A stretch of DNA of 64,000 nucleotides from Pseudomonas sp. v388 (GCF_003935425.1 NZ_RHQN01000001.1:744001-808000); one strand, 5' to 3'. Counted from the first letter of the stretch, positions 33,386 through 43,231 are shown. A program made the numbers and translations. The notes: generated by a model from the letters alone, not told the origin.

Positions 33386-34252
33386 ATGCAACACGAAAAG
33401 AACCATTTCATCCTGAAGATCAGCTGCCCGGCGACATCCGGGATCGTTGCCGCCGTCACGTCCTATCTGGCCGGCAACAGCTGTTACATCGGCGAAATGG
33501 CCCAGTTCGATGACGAGTTCAGCGGCCGATTCTTCATGCGTGCGGTGTTTCGCTTCAACGACGGCCACGCCGGTGACATTGCACGACTCAAGGCCGGTTT
33601 CGACGCGGTGGCCAGTGACTTCGCCATGGAGTGGGAACTGCACGATACGCGCCAGCCGATGCGCGTGCTGCTGATGGTCAGCAAGTTCGACCATTGCCTG
33701 ACCGACCTGCTCTACCGCTACCACAAGGGCGAGATGGACATGACCATCACCGCCATCGTCTCCAATCACCTCGACCTGCGGCCCATGGCGGAGCGGGAAG
33801 GCATTCGCTTCATCTACCTGCCGGTGACCAAGGACACCAAGGCCGAACAGGAAGCCGCGCTGATGAAGGTGGTCGACGAAACCGGCACCGAACTGGTGGT
33901 GCTGGCGCGCTACATGCAAATCCTCTCGGACGATCTGTGCCGTCAGCTTTCAGGTCGGGCGATCAATATTCACCACTCGTTCCTGCCCGGCTTCAAGGGC
34001 GCCAAGCCTTATCACCAGGCTTACGAGCGCGGGGTGAAGCTGATCGGTGCCACGGCGCATTACGTCACCAGCGACCTGGATGAAGGCCCGATCATCGAGC
34101 AGGAAGTGCAGCGGGTCGACCATGTCTACCTGCCGGACGATCTGGTGGCGGCCGGCCGCAACACCGAAACCATCGCGCTGTCCCGGGCGGTGAAGTACCA
34201 CTTGGAACACCGCGTCTTTCTCAACACGGACAGAACGGTGATTTTCCGGTGA
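33386..34252 (+). CDS. purU: formyltetrahydrofolate deformylase
   Basis: The protein has 288 residues. An N-terminal ACT domain (about 1-85) precedes a formyl-transferase-type hydrolase domain. The catalytic segment [16 protein letters not shown] and the later [10 protein letters not shown] supply the Asn, His and Asp of the family. It hydrolyses 10-formyl-tetrahydrofolate to formate and folate. It heads an operon with folD and mgdABCD (4-bp overlap with folD). Here it should drain C1 units from N-methylglutamate oxidation and recycle the folate carrier, rather than serve purine balance. Confidence 0.93.
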   Translation: MQHEKNHFILKISCPATSGIVAAVTSYLAGNSCYIGEMAQFDDEFSGRFFMRAVFRFNDGHAGDIARLKAGFDAVASDFAMEWELHDTRQPMRVLLMVSKFDHCLTDLLYRYHKGEMDMTITAIVSNHLDLRPMAEREGIRFIYLPVTKDTKAEQEAALMKVVDETGTELVVLARYMQILSDDLCRQLSGRAINIHHSFLPGFKGAKPYHQAYERGVKLIGATAHYVTSDLDEGPIIEQEVQRVDHVYLPDDLVAAGRNTETIALSRAVKYHLEHRVFLNTDRTVIFR

Positions 34253-35154
34253 ATACGACCCGACTGATCGATGGCAAGGCCGCCGCAGCCCGCGTGTTGC
34301 AGCGGCTCAAGGATGAAGTTCAGGCGCTCAAGGCCGACGGCATCGCACCGGCCCTGGCGGTGGTTCTGGTGGGTGAAGACCCGGCCAGCCAGGTTTACGT
34401 GCGCAACAAGATCCTGCGTGCCGAAGAAAGCGGTATTGCCTCGCTGGAACATCGGCTCCCGGCAAACAGCTCCGAAGCGCAGGTACTGGCGCTCATTGCC
34501 GAACTCAATGCCAACCCCTCGGTAAACGGCATTCTGGTGCAACTGCCGTTGCCGGCTCATATAGCAGAAACCCGCGTGTTGCAGGCCATTGCGCCGGGCA
34601 AGGATGTGGACGGGTTTCACAGCGAGAACGTCGGCGGCCTCAGCCAGGGTCGTGAGGTGCTGACGCCCTGCACGCCCGGCGGCTGCATGCAGTTGCTCGA
34701 AGACACCTGCGGCGACCTGACCGGCAAACACGCGGTGGTGATCGGCCGTTCCAACATCGTCGGCAAACCCATGGCCGCGCTGCTGCTCAAGGCCCATTGC
34801 TCGGTGACCGTGGTTCACTCGCGCAGCGTGGACGCCAAAGCCCTGTGCCGCCTGGGCGACATCGTGATCGCCGCCGTCGGCAAGCCACGCATGATCGGCG
34901 CCGACTGGCTGAAACCGGGCGCTGTGGTCATTGACGTCGGCATCAACCGCATCGACGAAAACGGTCGCAGCCGTCTGGTGGGCGACGTCGATTTCGACAG
35001 CGTCCTGCCGGTGGTCTCGGCCATCACCCCGGTGCCCGGCGGCGTCGGTCCGATGACCATCGCATTCCTGATGCAAAACACCGTCATTGCTGCCCGACAG
35101 CAGGCGCTCGTGCAACGCAGCCAATCGGAGGCCGTATGCCTTTCAACCTATTGA
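34249..35154 (+). CDS. folD: bifunctional methylenetetrahydrofolate dehydrogenase/cyclohydrolase
   Basis: The protein has 301 residues. It starts with GTG overlapping the purU stop (GTGA). Family signatures include [41 protein letters not shown] and [15 protein letters not shown]. It oxidises methylene-tetrahydrofolate to 10-formyl-tetrahydrofolate, linking the folate-dependent dehydrogenase MgdABCD to PurU. Its 3' end overlaps mgdA by 19 bp. A second, housekeeping folD probably exists elsewhere. Confidence 0.93.
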   Translation: MNTTRLIDGKAAAARVLQRLKDEVQALKADGIAPALAVVLVGEDPASQVYVRNKILRAEESGIASLEHRLPANSSEAQVLALIAELNANPSVNGILVQLPLPAHIAETRVLQAIAPGKDVDGFHSENVGGLSQGREVLTPCTPGGCMQLLEDTCGDLTGKHAVVIGRSNIVGKPMAALLLKAHCSVTVVHSRSVDAKALCRLGDIVIAAVGKPRMIGADWLKPGAVVIDVGINRIDENGRSRLVGDVDFDSVLPVVSAITPVPGGVGPMTIAFLMQNTVIAARQQALVQRSQSEAVCLSTY

Positions 35155-36377
35155 AGTACGGGCTCAGCTCGCAATACCCGGTGGACGTGGACCTGCCTGC
35201 GCCCAGGGAACTGAAATCATCCTACGACGTGGTGATCATCGGCGGTGGCGGCCACGGCCTGGCGATCGCGTACTACCTGTCGAAGTACCACGGCATCAGC
35301 AATATCGCGGTGCTGGAAAAGGGCTACCTGGGCGGCGGCAACACGGCGCGCAACACGGCGGTGATCCGCTCCAACTACCTGACCAGCGACGGCGTGAAGT
35401 TCTACGCCGAATCGGTGCGGATGTTCGAAGGGCTGTCCAACGAGTTCGACTTCAACATCATGTATTCCCATCGCGGCCAACTGACCCTGGCCCACACCGA
35501 TGCCACGGTACGCTCGTTCCGCCAACGCGCCGAGGTCAACAAGCACTTCGGCGGGCGCACCGAGATGATCGACCGCCAGCAGATCCGCGAGCTGGTGCCG
35601 AGCCTCAACCTCGACCCCGGCCACATTCCGGTGATCGCCGGACTCTGGCACATGGACGGCGCCACCGCGAGGCACGACGCAGTGGCCTGGGGTTACGCCA
35701 GGCAGGCGGCCAAGCGGGGTGTGGAAATTCATCAGCTGACTGAAGTACAGGAGCTGGTGATCGAAAACGGCACCGTCACAGCGGTCAAGACCAATCGCGG
35801 CACGATCCAATGCGGCTGCGCCGTACAGGCCGTGGCCGGAATGAGTTCGCAGATGATGAAGAAGGCCGGAATCCGCTCGCCGATCCAGACCTTCCCGCTG
35901 CAAGCCATGGTCACCCAGCCGTTCAAGCCGTTTCTCGACCCGCTGGTGAGTTCGTCCGCCCTGCACTGCTACGTGCAACAGACCAGTCGTGGCGAAGTGG
36001 TGTTCGGCGGCGGCTCGGACCCGTACCCGCTGTTCAACACCCGCTCGACCCTTGATCTCAAGGAAAGCCTGCTCGCCCATGCCGTGGAGATGTTCCCGTT
36101 CCTGGCCAACGCCAAGCTGATGCGTCAATGGGCCGGGATTACCGACATGACGCCCGACTACAGCCCGATCATGGGCCTGTCGCCGGTGAAGAATTACTAC
36201 CTGGACGCCGGTTGGGGCACGTGGGGCTTCAAGGCCACGCCGATCTGCGGCAAAACCATGGCTGAGTTGGTGGCCAGCGGCGGCAAGGTGCCGGAGCTGA
36301 TCAAGCCGTTCGGCCTGGAGCGTTTTTCCACCTTTGAGCAAGTCAACGAAATGGGCGCCACCGCGGCCAGCCACTGA
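35136..36377 (+). CDS. mgdA: N-methylglutamate dehydrogenase subunit A (sarcosine oxidase beta-like)
   Basis: The protein has 413 residues. The Rossmann FAD motif ([19 protein letters not shown]) lies near residue 32, and the amine-oxidase-type segments [17 protein letters not shown] and a '[14 protein letters not shown]' motif near the C-terminus follow. It is the catalytic flavoprotein subunit of the heterotetrameric enzyme that oxidises N-methylglutamate to glutamate. The order beta-delta-alpha-gamma in the next genes is that of sox operons, but linkage to gmaS and mgs favours N-methylglutamate over sarcosine. The overlap with folD suggests tight co-expression. Confidence 0.88.
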   Translation: MPFNLLKYGLSSQYPVDVDLPAPRELKSSYDVVIIGGGGHGLAIAYYLSKYHGISNIAVLEKGYLGGGNTARNTAVIRSNYLTSDGVKFYAESVRMFEGLSNEFDFNIMYSHRGQLTLAHTDATVRSFRQRAEVNKHFGGRTEMIDRQQIRELVPSLNLDPGHIPVIAGLWHMDGATARHDAVAWGYARQAAKRGVEIHQLTEVQELVIENGTVTAVKTNRGTIQCGCAVQAVAGMSSQMMKKAGIRSPIQTFPLQAMVTQPFKPFLDPLVSSSALHCYVQQTSRGEVVFGGGSDPYPLFNTRSTLDLKESLLAHAVEMFPFLANAKLMRQWAGITDMTPDYSPIMGLSPVKNYYLDAGWGTWGFKATPICGKTMAELVASGGKVPELIKPFGLERFSTFEQVNEMGATAASH

Positions 36378-36390
36378 GCAAGGAACATAC

Positions 36391-36696
36391 ATGAAAGTCA
36401 TGACCTGCCCGCTCAACGGGCCCCGCAACATCAGCGAATTCAGCTACGGCGGCGAGTTCAAGCGCATGCCGGACCCACAGACCTGCACCGACGCCGAATG
36501 GGCCGACTACGTGTTTAACAGTGAAGACACGCTGGGCGTGGTGCGTGAGTGGTGGATGCACAACCCGTCCAGCTACTGGTTCCTGGCCGAGCGCCACACC
36601 GGCAGCGACGAGATCATTCGCACCTTCGACCCACGCGAGCTGTTCACCGCCCGCGTCGACTTTGCCCCAGCCGCTTCCAGGGAGATCGCAGGATGA
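36391..36696 (+). CDS. mgdB: N-methylglutamate dehydrogenase subunit B (sarcosine oxidase delta-like)
   Basis: The protein has 101 residues; the start at 36391 has AAGGAA about seven nt upstream. The SoxD-like fold is recognisable from SYGGEFKRMPDP and VVREWWMHNPSSYWF. Classic SoxD binds zinc through CPxCG and a later His/Cys pair. Here the first motif reads CPLNG and the second HNPSSYW, so three of the four ligands are absent. It probably binds no zinc and has a structural role. ATGA overlap couples it to mgdC. Confidence 0.87.
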   Translation: MKVMTCPLNGPRNISEFSYGGEFKRMPDPQTCTDAEWADYVFNSEDTLGVVREWWMHNPSSYWFLAERHTGSDEIIRTFDPRELFTARVDFAPAASREIAG

Positions 36697-39599
36697 GCAC
36701 GCCAACCCGCCTGCCCGCGCCGATGGGCCTGCTGATCGACCGCAACCAGCCGCTGGCGTTCAGCTTCGACGGCCAGCCCTACCAAGGACTGCACGGCGAC
36801 AGCATCGCCAGTGCGTTGCTGGCCAACGGTCGATTCCTGCTCTCACGCTCATTTAAATACCACCGCCCGCGCGGCCCGCTGACCATGGCCGGCCAGGACG
36901 CCAACAGCCTGATCCAGCTGCCCCGCGAGCCCAATGTACTGGCCGACACTTTCGCCCTGACCCAGGGCCTGGAGGCCACGGGCCAGAATTTCAGCGGTTC
37001 GCTGGACAACGACAAGGACGCGTGGCTGGGCAAGTTCTCCAAATTCATGCCCGTGGGTTTCTACTACCGTTCGTTCTACAAGCCCAAAGGCATGTGGAAA
37101 GTCTGGGAACCGCTGATTCGCAAGAAGGCCGGCCTGGGTGTGCTGGATCTGAAGTTTGTCCCGGAATACTACGACAAGGCCTATCTGTTCACCGATCTGG
37201 CGATCATCGGCGCCGGACCCGCAGGGCTGCAAGCCGCACTCAGCGCCGCCAATGCCGGAGCCCAAGTGCTGCTGATCGAACAACAACCGATTCTCGGCGG
37301 GTCGCTGACCTACGCGCGCTTCGATATCGAGGGCGTTCGTGCCAATCAATTGCGCGCCGAGCTAGTGGATGCAGTCGAATCCCACGCCAATATCCGCGTG
37401 CTCAGACAAGCCACCTGCAACGCCTGGTTCACCGACAACTACCTGCCGGTGATTCAGGGCAAACGCATGTACAAAGTGCGCGCGACCCAATGCCTGGTAT
37501 GCAGCGGGTCATTCGACCAGCCGGTCGTATTCCGCAACAACGACCTGCCGGGTGTCATGCTGACCAGCGCCGCGCAACGCCTGATGAAGCTGTACGCGGT
37601 CAAGCCCGGCAAGCGCGGGGTGGTCCTGACCGGCAACGACGATGGCTATCTGGCGGCGCTGGACCTGCACGAACAAGGCGTCGACGTGGCGGCCGTTGTC
37701 GACATGCGTGCCACGCCCGCCGACCGCACCTTGCAGCTGGCGCTGGAAAAGCGCGGGATTGGCCTGCATCTGAACACGACGGTCTACGAAGCGCTGCACG
37801 AAAAAGGCATGCGCCATGTGAGTGGCGTCGAGTTGCGGCAGATCACCGGCCAAGGCCAGGTCGCCGGCACCGGCGTGACCCTGGACTGCGACCTGCTGTG
37901 CATGTCCGGCGGCTATATGCCGGTCTATCAGTTGCTGTGCCAGGCCGGCGGCAAGCTGAGCTATGACGATCAGAGTTCGGCGTTCACCCTGAGCGGCCTG
38001 CCGCAGAACCTGAGCGTCGCCGGTTCCGCCCATGGCTTTCATGCACTGGACAACGTGCTCGGCGATGCCATCAACGCCAGCTCCGCAGCTCTCGCCGCGC
38101 TGGGCCTGAAGGCCGACACACAGGCTGCACCGATGCGTGCTGAGGCCCGAGTCAACTTTGCCTGGCCGATCTTCCCACATCCCAAGGGCAAGGATTTCGT
38201 CGATTTCGATGAAGACCTGCAGGTCGCCGATATCGTCAACGCCACCCGCATCGGCTACCGCGACATTCAGCTGGTCAAGCGTTACTCCACCGTCGGCATG
38301 GGTCCGTCGCAAGGTCGCCATTCGGCATTGCCCACGGCGCGGTTGGTGGCATCGGCGACCCAGCGCAGCGTCAGCGAAACCGGGGTAACCACCGCCCGCC
38401 CGCCGTTCGAAGCCGAGAAACTGGCCCATGTGGCCGGACGAGCTTTCGACCCCTACCGGCAAACACCGATGCACGGCCGCCATCTTCAAGCAGGTGCGAA
38501 GATGATGCCTGCCGGCATCTGGCAACGGCCGGCGTTCTACGGCAAGCCGTCAGAGCGCGATGCCTGCATGCAGGCCGAAGCCCATCACGTGCGCACCAAG
38601 GTCGGCATTATCGACGTGTCAACGTTGGGTGGTTTGGACGTGCGCGGCCCGGATGCCGCCGAGCTGCTCAATCGCATGTACACCTTCGCGTTCCTCGAGC
38701 AGCCGGTCGGCCGCTCACGTTATGCGTTGATGACCAACGAACAGGGCGTGGTGATCGACGACGGCGTGTGTGCGCGCTTTGCCGACAACCACTTCTACGT
38801 CTCGGCGACCACCAGCGGCGTGGACCGGATTTATCAGCAGATGCTCAAGTGGAATGCGCAATGGCGCCTGGACGTGGACATCGCCAACGTCACGGCTGCC
38901 ATGTCTGCCGTCAATCTCGCCGGGCCGGATTCACGCAAGGTATTAGAGAAGGTGTGCAGCGATCTTGACCTTTGCGCCGAAGGCTTTCCTTACCTGGCGG
39001 TGCGCCAAGGCACCGTGGCCGGGATCAAGGCACGTTTGCTGCGGGTCGGCTTTGTCGGTGAGCTGGGCTACGAGATCCACGTACCGGCGCGGCATGCCCT
39101 CAAGCTTTGGGATGCATTGATGGAAGCCGGCAAGGCGTTCGACCTGCGCCCGTTCGGCGTCGAGACCCAGCGTTTGCTGCGCCTGGAAAAAGGCCACATG
39201 ATCATCAGTCAGGACACCGACGGCATGACCCATCCCGCCGAGATCGACATGGGCTGGGCGGTGAGTCGCAACAAGCCGTTCTTCGTTGGCCGCCGTTCGT
39301 TGGACATCCTCGAAGCGCAGCCGCAAACCCGCAAACTGGTGGGCTTCACTCTGCCCAAGGCCGGTCCCCTGCCGCTGGAAGGCCATCTGGTCCTCAAAGG
39401 GCCGGACATCAGCGGCAATGTCACGTCCTGCGAATACTCGCAAACCCTGGGCAAGATCATCGGTCTGGCTTACGCCGCGTTCGATCAAAGCGAGCCCGGC
39501 CAGCAGATTCCGATCCGTGTCGAGGACGGCGTGGTGGTGCGGGCCACGGTGGTGAAACTGCCTTTCTTCGATCCCCAGAACCAGCGTCAGGAGCTTTGA
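36693..39599 (+). CDS. mgdC: N-methylglutamate dehydrogenase subunit C (sarcosine oxidase alpha-like)
   Basis: The protein has 968 residues. An N-terminal ferredoxin-like region (segment GDSIASALLANG) precedes the nucleotide-binding motif (AIIGAGPAGLQAALSAANAG, near residue 170) and a CLVCSG cysteine pair. The C-terminal aminomethyltransferase/GcvT-like folate domain runs from about residue 600 to the end (GVETQRLLRLEKGHMI, DMGWAVSRNKPFF). The domain order equals that of SoxA, where tetrahydrofolate accepts the methyl-derived C1 unit. This explains why folD and purU share the operon. The start at 36693 is fixed by the ATGA overlap with mgdB. Confidence 0.9.
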   Translation: MSTPTRLPAPMGLLIDRNQPLAFSFDGQPYQGLHGDSIASALLANGRFLLSRSFKYHRPRGPLTMAGQDANSLIQLPREPNVLADTFALTQGLEATGQNFSGSLDNDKDAWLGKFSKFMPVGFYYRSFYKPKGMWKVWEPLIRKKAGLGVLDLKFVPEYYDKAYLFTDLAIIGAGPAGLQAALSAANAGAQVLLIEQQPILGGSLTYARFDIEGVRANQLRAELVDAVESHANIRVLRQATCNAWFTDNYLPVIQGKRMYKVRATQCLVCSGSFDQPVVFRNNDLPGVMLTSAAQRLMKLYAVKPGKRGVVLTGNDDGYLAALDLHEQGVDVAAVVDMRATPADRTLQLALEKRGIGLHLNTTVYEALHEKGMRHVSGVELRQITGQGQVAGTGVTLDCDLLCMSGGYMPVYQLLCQAGGKLSYDDQSSAFTLSGLPQNLSVAGSAHGFHALDNVLGDAINASSAALAALGLKADTQAAPMRAEARVNFAWPIFPHPKGKDFVDFDEDLQVADIVNATRIGYRDIQLVKRYSTVGMGPSQGRHSALPTARLVASATQRSVSETGVTTARPPFEAEKLAHVAGRAFDPYRQTPMHGRHLQAGAKMMPAGIWQRPAFYGKPSERDACMQAEAHHVRTKVGIIDVSTLGGLDVRGPDAAELLNRMYTFAFLEQPVGRSRYALMTNEQGVVIDDGVCARFADNHFYVSATTSGVDRIYQQMLKWNAQWRLDVDIANVTAAMSAVNLAGPDSRKVLEKVCSDLDLCAEGFPYLAVRQGTVAGIKARLLRVGFVGELGYEIHVPARHALKLWDALMEAGKAFDLRPFGVETQRLLRLEKGHMIISQDTDGMTHPAEIDMGWAVSRNKPFFVGRRSLDILEAQPQTRKLVGFTLPKAGPLPLEGHLVLKGPDISGNVTSCEYSQTLGKIIGLAYAAFDQSEPGQQIPIRVEDGVVVRATVVKLPFFDPQNQRQEL

Positions 39600-39602
39600 A
39601 CC

Positions 39603-40181
39603 ATGTCCAGTCTCACTGCAGAACATCCAGTCGGGCTCAGTGCGTTGCAGCTGTGCGCCCTGGTCGACCTGACTGCCGTGCCCCGGGTCGGTTTTCGCGG
39701 CGCGCAGAGTGCCGAGTATCTGTCGGCACGCGGCTTTGAGTTGCCTGACACGCCCAATCGGGCGGTGATACAGGCCGACGGCAGCCAGGTGGCGCGCCTT
39801 TCGCAGACCGAGTACCTGATCCTGGGCAGTTTGAGGGACAACGGCCGGCGCATTGCCGATGAAGAAGCGCGCTGGGAGCTGGACCACCAGGCCAACTACC
39901 TGCTGCCAAGGGAAGACAGCCACGCCTGGCTGCGTCTGAGTGGCATCTGTGTCGCGCAGGTGATGGCCAAGCTGTGCGGAGTAGACCTGCGCCCCCAGGC
40001 ATTCGCGCCGGGCGCTGTAGCCCAGACTTCCGCCGCGCGGATCAACGTGATCGTGATCAACACCGGCACTGCGGCCCAACCTGCCTTCCACCTGCTGTTC
40101 GACCGCATGTCCCTGGAGTACTTCAAGGCAGCGGTGCTGGACGCCATGGCGGAGTTTGACGGGCAGCTGGTTGAGCTGTGA
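39603..40181 (+). CDS. mgdD: N-methylglutamate dehydrogenase subunit D (sarcosine oxidase gamma-like)
   Basis: The protein has 192 residues and starts three bp after the mgdC stop. It resembles the SoxG subunit, with an N-terminal GLSALQLCALVDLTAVPRVGF-like region and the C-terminal RMSLEYFKAAVLDAMAEF. It completes the four-subunit dehydrogenase and ends the purU-folD-mgdABCD operon. SoxG proteins vary in sequence, so the family call rests partly on gene position. Confidence 0.85.
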   Translation: MSSLTAEHPVGLSALQLCALVDLTAVPRVGFRGAQSAEYLSARGFELPDTPNRAVIQADGSQVARLSQTEYLILGSLRDNGRRIADEEARWELDHQANYLLPREDSHAWLRLSGICVAQVMAKLCGVDLRPQAFAPGAVAQTSAARINVIVINTGTAAQPAFHLLFDRMSLEYFKAAVLDAMAEFDGQLVEL

Positions 40182-40212
40182 CCGCTTTATATAGGGGCAC
40201 CGAGGCGGCGTT

Positions 40213-40298
40213 CCGTCTTGCTGGCGAAGAGGTCGGCGCGAACGCAGTATTCGGGTCGCCTGGAACTACGCCTTCGCCAGCAGGCTGGCTCCCACAGG
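40213..40298. repeat. two REP fragments after mgdD
   Basis: GTCTTGCTGGCGAAG (about 40215-40229) and the inverted CCTTCGCCAGCAGGCTGGCTCCCACAGG (40271-40298) lie between mgdD and the IclR gene. This is the same REP family as elsewhere in the window. Confidence 0.65.
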
Positions 40299-40337
40299 CA
40301 CCACCAGGCCGCTGGTGAAGAGAATCAGGAGCCACAC

Positions 40338-41117
40338 ATGCCAACCTCCGACATCGCAGAAAAAGAAACCGACTACAGCGTCCCGGCACTCGCCCGTGGG
40401 CTGAGCGTACTGGGGATGTTCAATGCGCAGACCCGCTCGCTGAGCATTCACGAGATCGCCGAGCGGCTGGCGGTGAGCACCTCGGCGGTGTACCGAATTC
40501 TGTTCACCCTGACCCGGATGGGCTACCTGAACAAGAGCCACAACCAGTACGAGCTGGGCGCGCGGGTCATCAGCGACGGGTTCAGCTACCTGGCCAGTCG
40601 CGACATCGTCGAGGTGGCGATGCCGCACCTCAACGGCCTGCGCGACCGCACGTCCCTGTCCTGCCACCTGAGCATTCGCGAGCAGACCGACAGCCTCTAC
40701 CTGTATCGCGCCTTCGCCGCGCAGCGGTTGTCAGTCAATATCCCGGTGGGCACTCGCATCGCCTGTCACTGCACGGCCATGGGCCGAATGTTACTCACGG
40801 CCCTGGACGATGAAGCGCTCAACAGCCTCTATCAGCATATTCGCCTGGACGATTATCCGGCGCCGGCACCGCGTACATTGCCGGATCTGCAAGCCATGGT
40901 GCACCAGGACCGTGCGCGGGGCTGGGTGCTGCATCGTTCCGACTACTCGACGGCGATTGCCACCGCAATCAAGGACCACGGCGGGCACGTCGTCGCCGCC
41001 ATCAACCTGTCCGGACCCGATGCCGTCATGGACCCTGAAGGTGCCACTCACCGATTCCAGAGCCTTCTGCTCGAATACAGTGCAAAAATCAGTGCAGAAC
41101 TCGGTTATCGACCCTGA
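40338..41117 (+). CDS. IclR-family transcriptional regulator
   Basis: The protein has 259 residues. The start at 40338 lies behind AGGAG; the longer frame runs into REP sequence. A winged helix (residues about 15-75; LSIHEIAERLAVSTSAVYRILFTL) precedes the IclR effector domain (segments LSVNIPVGTRIACHCTAMGRMLL and VVAAINLSGPDAVM). IclR regulators respond to small organic acids or aromatics. Its position beside mgdD suggests local control of the purU-mgd operon. A link to the chemoreceptor gene downstream is also possible. Confidence 0.9.
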   Translation: MPTSDIAEKETDYSVPALARGLSVLGMFNAQTRSLSIHEIAERLAVSTSAVYRILFTLTRMGYLNKSHNQYELGARVISDGFSYLASRDIVEVAMPHLNGLRDRTSLSCHLSIREQTDSLYLYRAFAAQRLSVNIPVGTRIACHCTAMGRMLLTALDDEALNSLYQHIRLDDYPAPAPRTLPDLQAMVHQDRARGWVLHRSDYSTAIATAIKDHGGHVVAAINLSGPDAVMDPEGATHRFQSLLLEYSAKISAELGYRP

Positions 41118-41189
41118 GCAAACCCCCGAAAACAAACGACGAAACGCCGGTCGGGCGCTTAAAGATAACCCGTTCGGGGCCGAAGGCTT

Positions 41190-41199
41190 AGGTACACCA
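41190..41199. promoter_or_regulatory. diverged operator (AGGTACACCA) before the chemoreceptor gene
   Basis: The core differs from TGGTATACCA at two bases, but the right flank TCAGAC is identical to those at 11127 and 24611, and the left side reads GCTT. It lies 91 bp before the chemoreceptor start. Confidence 0.4.
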
Positions 41200-41290
41200 T
41201 CAGACATCTCGCAGGCGAGCGTTTGGGTGAACAGACTGCGTCCACGCAGCGATCGATACGTTTGGCAGTAGCCACAATTGCGGAGCTCAA

Positions 41291-43231
41291 ATGAATATCA
41301 AACAGAAATTGACCTGGGCGTTCGCAGTGATTGCGTGCCTGCCCATTCTGGTGGTGGCAGCGATTGTCATCGTCAACCTGCGCCAGGATGCCACCGATGG
41401 ATTCGTCGACAGCAGCGGACGTGAAATTCGCCAGGTCGACAACGCCATGCAGCTGTTCTTCGACGGTATCAGCCAGAACGTCAACTTCATCGCCTCGCAT
41501 CCGCTGATCTCCGGTGCCGGCGGCGATTTCCGCAGTTACATGGGCGCCACGCCGACGGCCCAGTCGGAAAACGACAAGCTGGCCACCGAGTTCTTCGCCA
41601 GCATTGCCAAGGCCCACCCGGCCTATTCTTTCGTGTCCTACGGCCTGGTCAACGGCACCTACGTCATGACCCCGGAAGACCCGAAAATGGCCAACTACGA
41701 CCCGCGCGTTCGGCCGTGGTACAAGACCGCCATGGCCAACGTCGGCAAGACCGTGCGCAGCGACGCCTACTATTGGGCCGGCGATGATTCGGTACTGGTC
41801 AGCACCATTCGCGCGATCCCCAACACCCTGGGCAGCCCCGGCGGCGTGGTGAACATCGACGTTTCCCTCGGCAAGCTGACCGCCATTGTCAAGCAGATCA
41901 AACTCGGCGAAAGCGGTTACCTGCTGTTGATGGAAAAGAACGGCACGGTGCTGGTCGATCCGCAACAACCGGAACACAACTTCAAGAAACTGGGCGAACT
42001 GGGCGACGGTTTCGCCGAGCTGGCCAAGACCACCAGCGGCCTGGTGGAAGTGACGCTCAACGGTGAGCGCTACATGGCCAACGTCTACCCTTCAGATGAA
42101 CTGGGCTGGAACTTCATCGGCCTGATCAAGCAGCAGGAAGTGATGGCCGACGCCACCCGCCTGACCTGGCTGATCGGCGCGATTGCCGCGATTCTGGCGC
42201 TGGTGTTCGCCATCGTCGGTGCCAGCTTCGCACGCGTCATCGTGCGGCCGATCCACAGTGTGTCCACCGGCCTGGAAGGCATTGCCCAGGGCGAAGGCGA
42301 CCTGACCCAGAACCTGGCCGTGCGCGGCAAGGACGAAACCGCTCAACTGGCCGGCTGGTTCAACAAGTTTCTGTCGGCCATTCGCAGCCTGATCCAGCAC
42401 ATCGGCCAGGCCGCCGCCAAGATTCTCGACGCCTCTCACAGTTCGATCCGCGTCTCCAACGACATGGCCGAAGCTGCGGGCAGGCAGCGCGAAGCCGTGG
42501 ACATGGTGTCGACCGCGTTTCACGAGATGGTCGCCACCTCCAACGAAGTCGCCCGCTCCTGCAGCCAGGCCGCCGACAGTGCCGACAGCGGTCAGCAGCA
42601 GGCCCGAGAAGGCCAGCGCCAGATCGACGACGCGGTGCGCAGTGTCGACCAGCTCAGCGAGGAAATCGCCCGCTCGGCCAAGGACATGAGCCAGCTGGAG
42701 AAAGACAGCAACGATATCCAGTCGATCCTCGACACCATCCGGTCCATCGCCGAGCAGACCAACCTGCTGGCGCTCAACGCCGCCATCGAAGCGGCACGTG
42801 CCGGTGAGCAGGGCCGCGGGTTTGCGGTAGTGGCCGATGAGGTGCGGGCGCTGGCCAAGCGGACGGCCGACTCCACCGCCGAAATCGACGGCCTGTTGGG
42901 CAACCTGGCCAAGCGCACCGCTTCGGTGGCGCAGCAGATGCACGCCAGCCTGGATGTTTCCCAGCAGTCGGTGACCAAGATCGGCCAGGCGCGCAACAGC
43001 TTCGGGCAGATCCGCGAGTCGGTGGACGTGATCCGCGACATGAATACCCAGATCGCCACCGCCGCCGAAGAACAGCATCAAGTGGCCGAGGACATCAACC
43101 GCCACATCAGCCAGATCCATGGCGACGCGCAGTTGATCGCGCAACTGTCCGACTCGGCCCGCGCCGACTCCAGCAGCCTGGCCGCGTTGTCCAACGAACT
43201 GGACGGCCTGGTACGCAAGTTCAAGACCTGA
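41291..43231 (+). CDS. methyl-accepting chemotaxis protein with periplasmic dCache domain
   Basis: The protein has 646 residues. Transmembrane helix 1 (about 8-30) is followed by a periplasmic dCache_1 domain (about 35-285), which includes [13 protein letters not shown], the R-x-W-Y ligand-pocket motif of this class. A second helix (about 295-317), a HAMP domain and the cytoplasmic signalling domain follow. The hairpin tip reads [23 protein letters not shown]. The layout is that of PctA/CtaA-like receptors for amino acids and amines. Placement next to the methylamine genes and the diverged operator upstream suggest that it senses trigonelline, methylamine or a related cation. No CheR-binding C-terminal pentapeptide is visible. 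Confidence 0.93.
   Translation: MNIKQKLTWAFAVIACLPILVVAAIVIVNLRQDATDGFVDSSGREIRQVDNAMQLFFDGISQNVNFIASHPLISGAGGDFRSYMGATPTAQSENDKLATEFFASIAKAHPAYSFVSYGLVNGTYVMTPEDPKMANYDPRVRPWYKTAMANVGKTVRSDAYYWAGDDSVLVSTIRAIPNTLGSPGGVVNIDVSLGKLTAIVKQIKLGESGYLLLMEKNGTVLVDPQQPEHNFKKLGELGDGFAELAKTTSGLVEVTLNGERYMANVYPSDELGWNFIGLIKQQEVMADATRLTWLIGAIAAILALVFAIVGASFARVIVRPIHSVSTGLEGIAQGEGDLTQNLAVRGKDETAQLAGWFNKFLSAIRSLIQHIGQAAAKILDASHSSIRVSNDMAEAAGRQREAVDMVSTAFHEMVATSNEVARSCSQAADSADSGQQQAREGQRQIDDAVRSVDQLSEEIARSAKDMSQLEKDSNDIQSILDTIRSIAEQTNLLALNAAIEAARAGEQGRGFAVVADEVRALAKRTADSTAEIDGLLGNLAKRTASVAQQMHASLDVSQQSVTKIGQARNSFGQIRESVDVIRDMNTQIATAAEEQHQVAEDINRHISQIHGDAQLIAQLSDSARADSSSLAALSNELDGLVRKFKT

Noticed and set aside
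35136-40181. Reading the four-subunit oxidase as a sarcosine oxidase (soxBDAG) operon.
   Set aside because: Linkage to gmaS and mgsABC, absence of glyA in the operon and loss of the zinc ligands in the delta-like subunit favour N-methylglutamate dehydrogenase. Sarcosine oxidase cannot be fully excluded from sequence alone.
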